Below, piece by piece: positions 1 to 8,415 of a stretch of DNA of 64,000 nucleotides. The stretch's first letter is position 1, and every line of letters begins with the position of its first letter. The translations under genes and the position numbers were made by a program. Location: positions 1,178,001 to 1,242,000 of the forward strand of contig NZ_BDCR01000001.1 in assembly GCF_001618385.1 (NCBI RefSeq), in the 5' to 3' direction. This DNA comes from Paludibacter jiangxiensis (GTDB lineage: Bacteria; Bacteroidota; Bacteroidia; Bacteroidales; Paludibacteraceae). The notes under the pieces were generated by a model, which searched no databases, was not told the origin of the DNA, and saw nothing but the letters and a program-made list of their open reading frames with translations.

Positions 1-1255
1 AAATCCTATATTTTTTACAGTAAAAATATGCTGCCAGAGTGACAAATATCTCTGTAAATAAAGTGACAATAGATATATTTATAATGGAAAAGCATGAAAT
101 CAAATATAAGCAGGTGACTTGGATGAAATAAAAAAACGCTCCTCCAGCAATGATTTTACTAAATGTTCTTGTATATCCGAATGGAATTAATATCTGAATA
201 GCAAAAATATTATTCATTGCAATAACCGGGACTGTTGTCGCTAAGATACATGTTGTTAATTGTGAATCTATCATTTGCCGTCCTCCAAAAAAGAGGATGA
301 TATATTTTGACATTAGAATTGCGATTGTTGAGAGTATTGTATTGCCTAATAATGACAATTTAAATATTTTCTTTATGAATATAATATTTTTCTCTTTACT
401 TATTTTTGGAAATATGCTTTGATTTAGTATGCTAAGAGGTTGTTTTAAAAGAGTTGTAATTTTTTCTGCAAGATCATAATAAGCAACCTCTGTCATGCCT
501 AAAAATGTGCCTGTTATAATCTTATTGGCGTTAACATATATGCTAGCAGAAGCACTTGAAATAAAAATGGGAACTGAATCTATAAAATAATATCGCAATG
601 TTGATATCTTTTGCCATCTGAAAGAAATATTATGTCGGACGAAAATAAAATACAAAGAAACAGCCCCAGCCACAATAGCTCCGATACCATAGATAGCTGG
701 AATTAATAAAAAATCAGATGATTGGTGGATTAATACAAAAATCAGAAACACAAAAATGAGCCTACTTATTAATGTAATGAAGGTTATATATTGCATTTTT
801 TCAAGGCCTTGGTAATACCATATAGGAAAAATGACCTCATAGACACATGCCCACATGGAAACGAAAAAAAGAATTTCATATCCCCGGGTTCTGGGAATCC
901 AGAATAATAAGACGCTTAAAATAATAAAAGCAATTACGAGCAACAGGCTCTTCAAAACAAAAACACTACTTACAATTTCACTGAGCTTTTTTTTGTCATC
1001 TCTGTAAATGCTAACAAATCGTGTCGCTGAAATATTAAATCCAAAACCTACCAATATAACCAAATAATTTACGATTGCTTGAGCAAAAACAACTGTTCCG
1101 AATGTCTCTTTCCCAATTACACGTATTAGGTATGGGTAAGTTGCTAATGGTATTAAAAGATTTATAAGTTGCAATGCCGATAAATAAGAGAAATTTTGAA
1201 TTATAGATTTATTGTTAGACAGTTTTTCTATTATAGTATTTTTCGTGATCAGCAT
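1..1255 (-). CDS. wzx: Wzx-type polysaccharide flippase (partial, C-terminus off the left edge)
   Basis: Translating the minus strand from the ATG at 1255 gives an uninterrupted frame of 418 codons that runs off the left edge. The product is very hydrophobic, with repeated membrane-spanning segments. The N-terminal part, with the motif LIRVIGKETFGTVVFAQAIV near residues 42-60, is characteristic of the polysaccharide biosynthesis/export (PST, MATE-superfamily) proteins that flip undecaprenyl-linked O-antigen or capsule repeat units across the inner membrane. A typical family member is about 420-500 residues with 12-14 helices, so only a small C-terminal part should be missing. It lies 62 bases downstream of rfbB on the same strand and is probably in the same transcript, which suits a role in exporting a glycan made from the dTDP sugars. 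The substrate cannot be told from sequence. The base composition is visibly more AT-rich than that of rfbB, as is common for flippase genes of O-antigen loci. Confidence 0.85.
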   Translation of the reverse strand, partial: MLITKNTIIEKLSNNKSIIQNFSYLSALQLINLLIPLATYPYLIRVIGKETFGTVVFAQAIVNYLVILVGFGFNISATRFVSIYRDDKKKLSEIVSSVFVLKSLLLVIAFIILSVLLFWIPRTRGYEILFFVSMWACVYEVIFPIWYYQGLEKMQYITFITLISRLIFVFLIFVLIHQSSDFLLIPAIYGIGAIVAGAVSLYFIFVRHNISFRWQKISTLRYYFIDSVPIFISSASASIYVNANKIITGTFLGMTEVAYYDLAEKITTLLKQPLSILNQSIFPKISKEKNIIFIKKIFKLSLLGNTILSTIAILMSKYIILFFGGRQMIDSQLTTCILATTVPVIAMNNIFAIQILIPFGYTRTFSKIIAGGAFFYFIQVTCLYLISCFSIINISIVTLFTEIFVTLAAYFYCKKYRI

Positions 1256-1317
1256 CAATAATTATTTTTTGCATTATTATTTGTCGGAGCTAGTATGAAA
1301 AACATCGATAAAATATT

Positions 1318-2364
1318 CTATCTCTGTATTTGAATAAAAATCAATTGTTTAATGTTTGCCATCCATTCCCGATTATCCAGATACCACTTCACTGTCTTTT
1401 CAATCCCTTCTTCAAATTGCAGGCTTGGTTCCCAGCCTAGTTCATTTTTCAGTTTGGTAGAGTCAATAGCATAACGAAGATCGTGTCCTGCACGGTCGAT
1501 AACATATGTAATCAGCTTTTCAGATGTGCCATCGGGACGATTGAGTAGTTTGTCTACCGTTTTAATGATTACTTTGATCAGGTCGATGTTTTTCCATTCG
1601 TTAAAGCCGCCTATATTGTAGGTGTCGCCTGCTTTCCCTTTATGGAAGATCAAGTCGATAGCACGGGCATGATCTTCTACATACAGCCAGTCGCGTATAT
1701 TTTCTCCTTTCCCATATACTGGTAGCGGCTTATTGTTTACAATATTATTGATAAACAAAGGAATCAGTTTTTCCGGGAATTGGTACGGCCCGTAATTATT
1801 GCTACAGTTGGTGACAATGGAGGGCAACCCATAAGTGTCGTGAAAGGCACGTACAAAATGGTCACTGCTTGCCTTGCTTGCCGAATAAGGAGAATGGGGA
1901 TCATATTTAGTCGTTTCTACAAAGAAAGAATCGTCCATTTGTAATGCACCATATACTTCATCGGTGGAAATGTGGTAAAAGAGTTTGTCGCTAAAATCAG
2001 ACTCCCAGCTAAGTTTTGCAGCCTGCAGCAACGATAAGGTACCCATTACATTGGTACGTGCAAACGTAAACGGGTCTTTGATGCTGCGATCCACATGACT
2101 CTCTGCGGCCAGATGAATTACCCCGTCAATAGTATATTGTCCGAACAAACTCATTATCGTATCGAAGTCACAAATATCAGCTTTGACAAAGGTGTAATTT
2201 GGTCGATCCTGAATATCTTTCAGATTTGCTAGATTGCCGGCATAGGTCAGTTTGTCCAGATTGATTATATGATAATCGGGGTATTTGTTGACAAATAACC
2301 GTACTACATGCGATCCGATAAATCCGGCGCCGCCGGTGATAAGTATGTTTCTTTTGTAATGCAT
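1318..2364 (-). CDS. rfbB: dTDP-glucose 4,6-dehydratase
   Basis: This is an extended short-chain dehydrogenase/reductase that converts dTDP-D-glucose to dTDP-4-keto-6-deoxy-D-glucose in the cytoplasm, the second step toward dTDP-L-rhamnose and related deoxysugars. The NAD-binding GGAGFIGS motif is at residues 11-18, the TDE catalytic motif (Thr134, Asp135, Glu136) and the YxxxK pair (Tyr160, Lys164) are all present, and the length of 348 residues is normal. It starts at an ATG, lies downstream of rfbC on the same strand with a 74-base gap, and precedes the flippase. The gap contains a long inverted repeat. The order rfbA-rfbC-rfbB lacks rfbD, so the final sugar may not be rhamnose unless the reductase gene lies elsewhere. 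The last dozen residues look non-conserved. Confidence 0.95.
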   Translation of the reverse strand: MHYKRNILITGGAGFIGSHVVRLFVNKYPDYHIINLDKLTYAGNLANLKDIQDRPNYTFVKADICDFDTIMSLFGQYTIDGVIHLAAESHVDRSIKDPFTFARTNVMGTLSLLQAAKLSWESDFSDKLFYHISTDEVYGALQMDDSFFVETTKYDPHSPYSASKASSDHFVRAFHDTYGLPSIVTNCSNNYGPYQFPEKLIPLFINNIVNNKPLPVYGKGENIRDWLYVEDHARAIDLIFHKGKAGDTYNIGGFNEWKNIDLIKVIIKTVDKLLNRPDGTSEKLITYVIDRAGHDLRYAIDSTKLKNELGWEPSLQFEEGIEKTVKWYLDNREWMANIKQLIFIQIQR

Positions 2365-2379
2365 AGTTGTTTAGTAATT

Positions 2380-2454
2380 GGTGAATAGTGACTGGCGACT
2401 GGTGACAAGCAATTAGTAGATAAACCTGTCACTAGTTACTAGTCACTCATCACC
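2380..2454. repeat. Imperfect inverted repeat between rfbB and rfbC
   Basis: Two 27-base arms, 2380-2406 and 2428-2454, are reverse complements at 21 of 27 positions, and the central blocks are built from a short reiterated unit of the form GTGACTAGT. The right arm covers the rfbC stop codon (2439-2441), so the last residues of RfbC are encoded by the repeat. On a leftward transcript the arms could pair into a hairpin with a loop of about 21 bases between the rfbC and rfbB cistrons. No T-run follows, so it does not look like a simple terminator. Similar degenerate intergenic palindromes are found in many Bacteroidota; the origin is unknown. Confidence 0.7.
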
Positions 2455-3005
2455 ATCGTAAATGGTGATGTTAACTTTTTCAGCTTTGGGTGATATTTAT
2501 CTTTTTCCGATAATACAACTTTATCGACTGGGATTTGCCAGTCGATTGCCAGTTCGGGATCATCCCAGGCTAATGCTCCTTCGTGTTGAGGAGTATAAAA
2601 ATTATCACATTTGTACTGGAAGATTACTTCGTCGGTCAGAACACAGAAGCCATGCGCAAATCCTCTCGGGATAAAGAATTGCCGGTGGTTCTCTTCCGTA
2701 AGTTCTACCGCTACGTGTTGTCCGTATGTGGGAGAACCTTTACGGATATCTACTGCTACATCCAATACGGCTCCTTTAATGACACGAACCAGTTTGCTTT
2801 GTGCGAAAGGAGGCCTTTGAAAATGTAATCCCCGCACGACTCCATACGAAGACTTACTCTCGTTGTCCTGCACGAATATAGTTTTGCAAACTTTTTCTTC
2901 AAATTCACGTTGCGAAAATGATTCGAAGAAATATCCCCGGTCGTCTTTGAAAATACGGGGTTCAATGATAATAAGGCCTTCTATGTTGGTTTTGATTACG
3001 TTCAT
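2439..3005 (-). CDS. rfbC: dTDP-4-dehydrorhamnose 3,5-epimerase
   Basis: The product is a cupin-fold RmlC epimerase acting on dTDP-4-keto-6-deoxy-D-glucose to give the L-lyxo keto sugar. Recognisable family motifs are VRGLHFQ with the catalytic base His61, Lys71, the segment IPRGFAHGF at 112-120, and Tyr131 as the probable acid. The length of 188 residues is standard. It begins at an ATG 13 bases downstream of the rfbA stop, so the two are surely cotranscribed. The final residues (about MVMSD) come from the adjoining inverted repeat and are probably not conserved. Epimerases that stop at the 3-position for other sugars share this fold, but the surrounding genes support the RmlC assignment. 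Confidence 0.95.
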   Translation of the reverse strand: MNVIKTNIEGLIIIEPRIFKDDRGYFFESFSQREFEEKVCKTIFVQDNESKSSYGVVRGLHFQRPPFAQSKLVRVIKGAVLDVAVDIRKGSPTYGQHVAVELTEENHRQFFIPRGFAHGFCVLTDEVIFQYKCDNFYTPQHEGALAWDDPELAIDWQIPVDKVVLSEKDKYHPKLKKLTSPFTMVMSD

Positions 3006-3018
3006 GGTGTCTCGTTCC

Positions 3019-3888
3019 CTATTTTACGAGTTGCAACAAATATTGTCCATACTGATTTTTTTTCATGGGTTGTGCCAGTTCCCTTAATTTGTTGGCATCG
3101 ATCCAGCACTTACGAAATGCAATCTCTTCTAAGCATGCAATTTTAAGTCCCTGGCGTTTTTCAATCACTTCCACAAAGGTGGACGCCTCGGCTAAAGAGT
3201 CGTGGGTACCGGTGTCTAGCCAGGCAAATCCCCGCCCAAGTAATTGTACTTTCAGGTTTTGCTCTTTCAAAAATTCTTGGTTAACAGTCGTTATTTCAAG
3301 TTCCCCTCGTGCTGATGGCTTAATCTGTTGGGCAACCTCTACCACTTTGTTAGGATAGAAATACAAACCAACGACGGCGTAATTCGATTTGGGTTGAAGG
3401 GGCTTCTCTTCAATAGAGATAACATTCCCATCCTTGTCAAATTCCGCTACGCCATAACGTTCCGGGTCATTGACATAATACCCGAAAACGGTCGCTTTAT
3501 TTTGATCAGCATTAGCAACAGCCTCTGCTAACATCTTGCCAAAGCTTTGACCGTAAAAAATATTATCGCCCAACACCAGACAAACAGAATCTTGTCCGAT
3601 AAACTTTTCTCCTATTATGAATGCCTGAGCTAATCCATCCGGAGAAGGTTGCTCGGCATATTCAAAGGTTACGCCATAATCCGAACCATCGCCCAATAGA
3701 CGACGAAATCCGGGTAAGTCTTGTGGCGTTGAAATAATCAGAACTTCGCGAATGCCCGCCAGCATCAGAACCGATAATGGATAATAAATCATCGGTTTGT
3801 CGTACACAGGGAGGAGTTGTTTACTAACTCCTTTGGTGATGGGATATAATCGAGTGCCGGATCCTCCGGCAAGTACAATGCCTTTCAT
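3019..3888 (-). CDS. rfbA: Glucose-1-phosphate thymidylyltransferase
   Basis: RmlA joins dTTP and alpha-D-glucose-1-phosphate to give dTDP-glucose, the entry step of dTDP-sugar synthesis. The nucleotidyltransferase signature GGSGTRLYP is at residues 8-16, the metal-binding LGDNIFYG motif is at 106-113, and the sugar-binding EKP and [10 protein letters not shown] motifs are present in the second half. At 289 residues it is the normal short RmlA length. It is the first gene of the leftward rfbA-rfbC-rfbB-wzx unit and starts at an ATG. A good sigma-AB-type promoter lies about 520 bases upstream, which would leave an unusually long leader. dTTP feedback control is known for the family but cannot be judged here. 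Confidence 0.96.
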   Translation of the reverse strand: MKGIVLAGGSGTRLYPITKGVSKQLLPVYDKPMIYYPLSVLMLAGIREVLIISTPQDLPGFRRLLGDGSDYGVTFEYAEQPSPDGLAQAFIIGEKFIGQDSVCLVLGDNIFYGQSFGKMLAEAVANADQNKATVFGYYVNDPERYGVAEFDKDGNVISIEEKPLQPKSNYAVVGLYFYPNKVVEVAQQIKPSARGELEITTVNQEFLKEQNLKVQLLGRGFAWLDTGTHDSLAEASTFVEVIEKRQGLKIACLEEIAFRKCWIDANKLRELAQPMKKNQYGQYLLQLVK

Positions 3889-4418
3889 TCTATAATAATT
3901 TCTTCTTTTAAGGTAGAATGGAATTGATAAATCAGTGACACAAACTCCATGTAGCTATAATTAATTCATTATAAGAGAACCTTGGGTGTTGCGAAGTCAC
4001 ATGATCGTTTCATTTTCATATTACATCTTAATTTTTAGTTCCTCTATGACGATAATAAAGATCGTACGAATCTAAACTAACTCGCAGAATTTGAAAAATA
4101 ATGTTGTTGGCAGGTTGATTATCAATTTGTGTTGGCAGGATAACCAAGATGCCCGAATACAATCAGCATATCGTTCTCCTTTATAAAAAAGATTATGATA
4201 GGCTAACACATAAGATAAGGAAACAATCGTCTGTATAGACTTTAACAATCAGTCGGTTGATTCATCGCTTTGAACTCCGATCCCGAAAGCTAATTCCCAT
4301 TATTCCCTTGCGTTGTAAATTGGTCTTGGTTAGTGGCACAAAAAGGGATGAGACTGGCCTCTGGATGATAAACTTTTTTGGTTTGGATATAGACAACAGT
4401 CCCTCTGATTTTGGTGTG

Positions 4419-4449
4419 CAAATTTACGGATTTGTTTTGGTTGCACAAA
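4419..4449 (-). promoter_or_regulatory. Candidate Bacteroidota-type promoter for the rfbA-rfbC-rfbB-wzx unit
   Basis: Read on the minus strand, TTTG (4449-4446) is followed after 19 bases by TAAATTTG (4426-4419). This matches the TTTG / TAnnTTTG consensus of the primary sigma factor of this phylum with normal spacing. Transcription would start near 4412 and leave a leader of about 520 bases before rfbA. Long leaders ahead of capsule or O-antigen operons in Bacteroides are sites of UpxY-type antitermination, but no UpxY gene is visible here. Confidence 0.45.
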
Positions 4450-4613
4450 CAACAAAGTGCGATTTTAACTTAACGGAAAAAGTAAGAAATAAGGGATAAT
4501 TGTTAATTGTAAGAAGACTCTGATACTAGCGATCAGGGACAAGAAACAAGAGGGCGGAATACTAGTGGTAATTTACGTTTGGAAGCTTTATTTTTCTTTG
4601 TGGTACGTGGTGG

Positions 4614-4658
4614 TATCTTTGTGATCTTCGTGGTAAAATCAGGTTAGCCACAAAGATA
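4614..4658. repeat. Inverted repeat with 10-bp arms
   Basis: TATCTTTGTG (4614-4623) is matched perfectly by CACAAAGATA (4649-4658), with a 25-base loop. It belongs to the cluster of palindromic words downstream of fcl. No T-run follows on either strand, so a role as terminator is weak. Confidence 0.5.
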
Positions 4659-4760
4659 TGATTCAATTCAGATGTCAGGGCTACGTTCCTCCGGCTAACT
4701 TGTTGTTCTGTTTTCTACCAAGATGCCAGGGCTAATGCCCCTAAGTAACGAGAATATTTA

Positions 4761-4821
4761 AACCATGAAGGAATTAAGAACAGTAAGTTGGATTCTTCAA
4801 ATACTTAATGTCTTAATGGTT
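4761..4821. repeat. Imperfect palindrome, ACCATTAAG family, copy 1
   Basis: The left arm AACCATGAAGGAATTAAG (4761-4778) and the right arm (4804-4821), whose reverse complement is AACCATTAAGACATTAAG, agree at 15 of 18 positions. The same word pair recurs at 16627-16683. Both copies lie a short way 3' of a minus-strand gene. Confidence 0.6.
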
Positions 4822-4830
4822 AAATAGGAC

Positions 4831-4866
4831 AAATGGCACGAATTATTTTACTAATCCGTGCCATTT
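4831..4866. repeat. Strong hairpin downstream of fcl
   Basis: AAATGGCACGAATTA (4831-4845) and TAATCCGTGCCATTT (4852-4866) form a 15-bp stem with one mismatch around a 6-base loop. On the leftward transcript the mismatch becomes a G-U pair. It lies about 80 bases past the fcl stop and could end or protect the gmd-fcl message, although the following T-run is short. Confidence 0.55.
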
Positions 4867-4944
4867 TCGATGATTCAGACAAAAATGAGAACAATTAACA
4901 CATCTATTCTTGCCACTTGTCGCGATTCTTCTGACAATTAACCA

Positions 4945-6021
4945 TTACTCATTTTTTATGTACCATTCATACATCCGTTTTACACCTTCTTCGATGTCAA
5001 TTTTGTGATGCCAGCCCAGTTGGTGAAGTTTGGAGACATCGGTAAGTTTGCGCATAGTACCGTCGGGCTTGTCGCTGTTGAACAAAAGCTCACCTTTGTA
5101 TCCGACCGTTTCTACAATCAGTTCGGCCACTCCGCGGATAGAAATTTCTTTTCCGGTGCCGATGTTAATGTGGCAGTTGCGAATGTCACGGTCGCCCGCT
5201 TTGTAGGTATCTTTGAAATCGACGTGCTCCATAACAAAGACACTCGCGTCGGCCACTTCTTCGCTCCAAAGGAATTCGCGCAAGGGTTTGCCGGTTCCCC
5301 ACAGTTTCACCTGGTTGGCAGTAATGCCATATTTGCCGAGAATAGCTAAGATATCATCAGCTGAGCTTTCGCCGGAGACGTCTTCCACCGGACGAAGATT
5401 CAGATCCTTTCGAACGCCTTCCATATTGCCTTCATTCAGACATTTTGCCAAATGTATTTTGCGAATCATTGCAGGAAGAACATGGCTTCGTTCCAAATCA
5501 AAATTATCGTTTGGGCCATAAAGGTTGGTGGGCATTACTGCGATATAGTTGGTGCCGTATTGCAGGTTGAAGCTTTCACACATTTTGAGTCCTGCAATCT
5601 TGGCAATGGCATACGGTTCGTTGGTGTATTCGAGTGGGGCCGTCAATAGTTCCGTCTCTTTAATAGGTTGAACGGCATCGCGCGGGTAGATGCAGGTACT
5701 GCCCAGAAAGAGCAGTTTCTTCACCCCGTGGCGATAACTCTCCCCGATAACATTCTGCTGAATTTGCAGGTTCTTATAAATGAAATCGGCACGATAGACG
5801 CTGTTGGCCATGATGCCACCCACATGGGCTGCTGCCAGAATCACATATTCCGGCTGTTCTGCGTCGAAGAAATTGCGGACTGCAACACCATCCAACAGGT
5901 CAAGTTCGTTATGGTTTTTGCCAACCAGGTTGGTGTATCCTTTTTGTAACAGGTTATTCCAGATGGCAGAGCCGACCAAACCACGATGCCCGGCTACGTA
6001 TATTTTTGCATGTTTATCCAT
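4945..6021 (-). CDS. fcl: GDP-L-fucose synthase (GDP-4-keto-6-deoxymannose epimerase/reductase)
   Basis: This SDR enzyme epimerises GDP-4-keto-6-deoxy-D-mannose at C3 and C5 and reduces it with NADPH to GDP-L-fucose in the cytoplasm. The nucleotide-binding motif GHRGLVGS is at residues 11-18, the family motif GSTCIYP at 107-113 and the catalytic YAIAK (Tyr137, Lys141) at 137-141; the segment PTNLYGPNDNFD is also typical. The length of 358 residues is slightly above the usual 310-320 because of an insertion near residues 203-225, which is common in Bacteroidales members. It lies downstream of gmd on the same strand, with 165 bases between them that are occupied by a large palindrome. Together the pair supplies GDP-fucose for surface glycans or glycoproteins. 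Confidence 0.95.
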   Translation of the reverse strand: MDKHAKIYVAGHRGLVGSAIWNNLLQKGYTNLVGKNHNELDLLDGVAVRNFFDAEQPEYVILAAAHVGGIMANSVYRADFIYKNLQIQQNVIGESYRHGVKKLLFLGSTCIYPRDAVQPIKETELLTAPLEYTNEPYAIAKIAGLKMCESFNLQYGTNYIAVMPTNLYGPNDNFDLERSHVLPAMIRKIHLAKCLNEGNMEGVRKDLNLRPVEDVSGESSADDILAILGKYGITANQVKLWGTGKPLREFLWSEEVADASVFVMEHVDFKDTYKAGDRDIRNCHINIGTGKEISIRGVAELIVETVGYKGELLFNSDKPDGTMRKLTDVSKLHQLGWHHKIDIEEGVKRMYEWYIKNE

Positions 6022-6041
6022 TATAGTTGCATTTATGATTG

Positions 6042-6169
6042 TACGCTAAGACGCCATGACGCAAATTTTATTTACAAATGACAGTAGAGACGTTGCATGC
6101 AACGTCTCTACGATTAATTGATATAGATTGACATTTGTTGATTTCTTTGCGTCATCGCGTCTTTGCGTA
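6042..6169. repeat. Nested palindromic element between gmd and fcl
   Basis: The centre, 6084-6111, is a perfect 28-bp palindrome with the half-site GTAGAGACGTTGCA. Outside it, 24-base arms at 6042-6065 and 6146-6169 are reverse complements at 22 positions (left arm begins TACGCTAAGACGCC). Weaker complementarity (ACAAATGACA against TGACATTTGT) fills the space between. The whole intergenic region can thus fold into one long cruciform or RNA hairpin. It has no coding capacity. The central word resembles palindromic repeats that are common in intergenic regions of some Bacteroidota and cyanobacteria; this is from memory, not a search. Confidence 0.85.
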
Positions 6170-6186
6170 TGTTTGAAGTCGTGTTG

Positions 6187-7263
6187 TTACTCCGGTGTCT
6201 GGCTATGCAGTTTCTTTACAAATTTCATGTCGTGTTGCGCCATGATATGTACCAGTTCGGGAAAAGACGTCTGAGTCGGGTTCCATCCCAGCAGAGTGCG
6301 TGCTTTGGTAGGATCGCCTAATAGCTGTTCTACTTCGGCCGGCCGGAAATACTTCGGATCAACTTCCACCAGTACGCGACCGGTTGCCACATCAATGCCC
6401 TTTTCGTCAACGCCTTTACCTTCCCAACGCAATTCGATGCCGGTTTCTTTGAAAGCCAGCGAGGCAAATTCGCGAACGGTATGGTATTCCCCGGTAGCAA
6501 TCACGAAATCTTCGGGGGTATCATGTTGCAGGATAAGCCACATGCATTCCACGTAATCTTTGGCATAGCCCCAGTCGCGCAGGGCATCGAGATTTCCGAG
6601 ATACAGCTTGTCCTGATAGCCCAATGCAATGCGGGCAGCAGCTAATGTAATCTTACGGGTAACAAAAGTTTCGCCACGGCGTTCACTTTCGTGATTGAAC
6701 AGAATTCCGTTGACTGCAAACATGCCATAACTCTCACGGTAGTTTTTGGTGATCCAGAAGCCGTATTGTTTAGCAACTCCGTACGGAGAACGGGGGTAGA
6801 ACGGGGTAGTCTCTTTTTGAGGAACCTCCTGTACCAGACCGAAGAGTTCGGAGGTAGAAGCCTGATAAATCTTTGTTTTCTTTTCCAGACCTAAAATGCG
6901 TACAGCTTCCAACATGCGGAGGGTACCTACCGCGTCGGTTTCGGCGGTATATTCCGGCACGTCAAAAGAAACTTTGACATGGCTTTGAGCGGCAAGGTTA
7001 TAAATTTCATCGGGTTGTGTTTCCTGAATGATACGGATGAGCGAACTGCTGTCCGTCATGTCGCCGTAGTGCAGGTTGACCAGGCGACTGCGTTTCATAT
7101 CTCGCACCCATTCGTCGAGGTAGAGGTGTTCGATGCGACCGGTATTAAAAGAAGAAGAACGGCGCAGAATGCCGTGTACTTCATACCCTTTATCAATTAA
7201 AAACTCAGCCAGAAAAGATCCATCCTGACCGGTAATTCCTGTGATTAAAGCTACTTTTTTCAT
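6187..7263 (-). CDS. gmd: GDP-mannose 4,6-dehydratase
   Basis: Gmd converts GDP-D-mannose to GDP-4-keto-6-deoxy-D-mannose with NADP, the committed step toward GDP-L-fucose. The motif GITGQDGS at residues 9-16 binds the cofactor, STSELFG near 136-142 carries the catalytic Thr and Glu, and Tyr161 with Lys165 form the YxxxK pair. The family arginine-rich motif [18 protein letters not shown] is intact. The length of 358 residues is normal. It starts at an ATG, is the promoter-proximal gene of the pair with fcl, and lies 178 bases downstream of proC, from which it is separated by a hairpin. The assignment is secure; the destination of the GDP-fucose is not shown in the window. Confidence 0.96.
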   Translation of the reverse strand: MKKVALITGITGQDGSFLAEFLIDKGYEVHGILRRSSSFNTGRIEHLYLDEWVRDMKRSRLVNLHYGDMTDSSSLIRIIQETQPDEIYNLAAQSHVKVSFDVPEYTAETDAVGTLRMLEAVRILGLEKKTKIYQASTSELFGLVQEVPQKETTPFYPRSPYGVAKQYGFWITKNYRESYGMFAVNGILFNHESERRGETFVTRKITLAAARIALGYQDKLYLGNLDALRDWGYAKDYVECMWLILQHDTPEDFVIATGEYHTVREFASLAFKETGIELRWEGKGVDEKGIDVATGRVLVEVDPKYFRPAEVEQLLGDPTKARTLLGWNPTQTSFPELVHIMAQHDMKFVKKLHSQTPE

Positions 7264-7363
7264 AGTATGAGCATCTTATGTCGCAAGAAAACTGATGAAA
7301 TTATTAGTATCAGTTTTATACCTGTGACGAGTGTTTGGTGAATATATTTAGATTTAAATGGGA

Positions 7364-7396
7364 AAAGAGAACATGCAAGTTGCAAATGTTCTCTTT
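7364..7396 (-). terminator. Candidate terminator of proC
   Basis: AAAGAGAACAT (7364-7374) and ATGTTCTCTTT (7386-7396) form a perfect 11-bp stem with an 11-base loop. Read leftward, the stem ends in a short T-run (CTCTTTTCCC). It lies 46 bases past the proC stop. Confidence 0.55.
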
Positions 7397-7441
7397 AGCG
7401 AAGATACTATAACTTTAGTCTAAAGTCAATATTTGGTATCT

Positions 7442-8221
7442 TTATATCAAGCTTGCTTTCAAACCTTTGATAACCGCATTGGTAAACCCTTCGGCTTCCA
7501 TTGCATTGAGTCCTTTGATGGTAATACCACCGGGTGTGGTAACTTTGTCAATCTCCACTTCGGGATGCGAGTCGTTTTGCAAAATAAGCTGAGCTGCACC
7601 GATCAAAGTCTGTGCAACCATCTCTTTGGCCTGAGCTGCCGGAAATCCCATTTCGACACCTCCTTCGGTAGCTGCACGGATATAGCGCAGAGCGTAGGCA
7701 ATCCCACACGATGTTAGAGATGTGGCTGCATTCATCAATGATTCAGGAATAAACAGCGTTTTGCCAAGTTTTTCAAAAATGGAACCGATAAGTTGATCTT
7801 GCTCGTCGTTTGTGTTTTGATTGGCAATCAGCGTCATGCTTTCGGCGATAGAAATAGCGGTGTTGGGGATAAGCCTGTAAATAGGATAACTGGCCTGAAG
7901 TCTTTCCAAGAGATGGTTGATGGTGACACCAGCCGCAATGGATACTATGATGGGACAGCGAGACTCGATGACCGGTTTGATAGTGTCAATCACAATATCG
8001 ACTAACCATGGTTTTACGGCAATAAGCACGATGTCAGCTTTGGCTACCGCTTCGGCATTATCGGTAAATGTTGCATCGCAATAAGGGGCTATGGCAGCAA
8101 GTTTTTCCTGACTTATATCGGCAACTGCTACATGCAGGTTGTCTTCAGCTGATTTGTGGTTGAACAGACCCTGGGCGATCGCGCCACCCATATTGCCTGC
8201 TCCGATAATTGTAAGTTGCAT
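7442..8221 (-). CDS. proC: Pyrroline-5-carboxylate reductase
   Basis: ProC reduces pyrroline-5-carboxylate to L-proline with NAD(P)H in the cytoplasm, the last step of proline synthesis. The chosen ATG at 8221 puts the Rossmann motif TIIGAGNMGGAIAQG right at the N-terminus, as usual; the open frame continues upstream to a GTG at 8332, but that 37-residue extension is unlike the family. Other family features are AVKPW near residue 75, SIAAGVTI and the C-terminal signature VTTPGGITIKGLNAMEAEG. The product is 259 residues, slightly shorter than the 265-275 norm. The gene stands alone between gldH and gmd. Confidence 0.93.
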   Translation of the reverse strand: MQLTIIGAGNMGGAIAQGLFNHKSAEDNLHVAVADISQEKLAAIAPYCDATFTDNAEAVAKADIVLIAVKPWLVDIVIDTIKPVIESRCPIIVSIAAGVTINHLLERLQASYPIYRLIPNTAISIAESMTLIANQNTNDEQDQLIGSIFEKLGKTLFIPESLMNAATSLTSCGIAYALRYIRAATEGGVEMGFPAAQAKEMVAQTLIGAAQLILQNDSHPEVEIDKVTTPGGITIKGLNAMEAEGFTNAVIKGLKASLI

Positions 8222-8415
8222 GATATATGTAATTTGAGAATTTGAAGATGAAATATCTCTATCCCTGTTGCGTGTACTTAGAAGTGCCTCATGTTTCTTT
8301 GGGTTGGATATTTTATTCAATACAAAGGTCACAAAGATCTACTAAAACGACACAAATAGATAAGAGGTTCAACAGACGTTCCGTGCTTTTCTGATACGAT
8401 CTGCCTTACTTCGGT

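Larger units (their letters stand above)
3889..4944. other. Gene-free, repeat-rich spacer between rfbA and fcl
   Basis: About 1.05 kb without a convincing gene. The right half holds several inverted repeats (4614-4658, 4761-4821 and 4831-4866) and a degenerate direct repeat whose two copies begin GATGTCAGGGCTAC (near 4671) and GATGCCAGGGCTAA (near 4721). The left half holds a candidate leftward promoter and otherwise looks like unstructured leader. The only open frame of note, an 80-codon one at 4257-4499 on the plus strand, has no recognisable features. Confidence 0.6.

Noticed and set aside
4257-4499. 80-codon plus-strand open frame in the rfbA-fcl spacer
   Set aside because: No signal, no recognisable motif, no promoter or ribosome site, and it covers the candidate leftward promoter; most likely chance.
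8222-8332. Upstream extension of the proC frame to a GTG
   Set aside because: The added 37 residues are not like ProC, whose Rossmann motif normally begins within the first ten residues.
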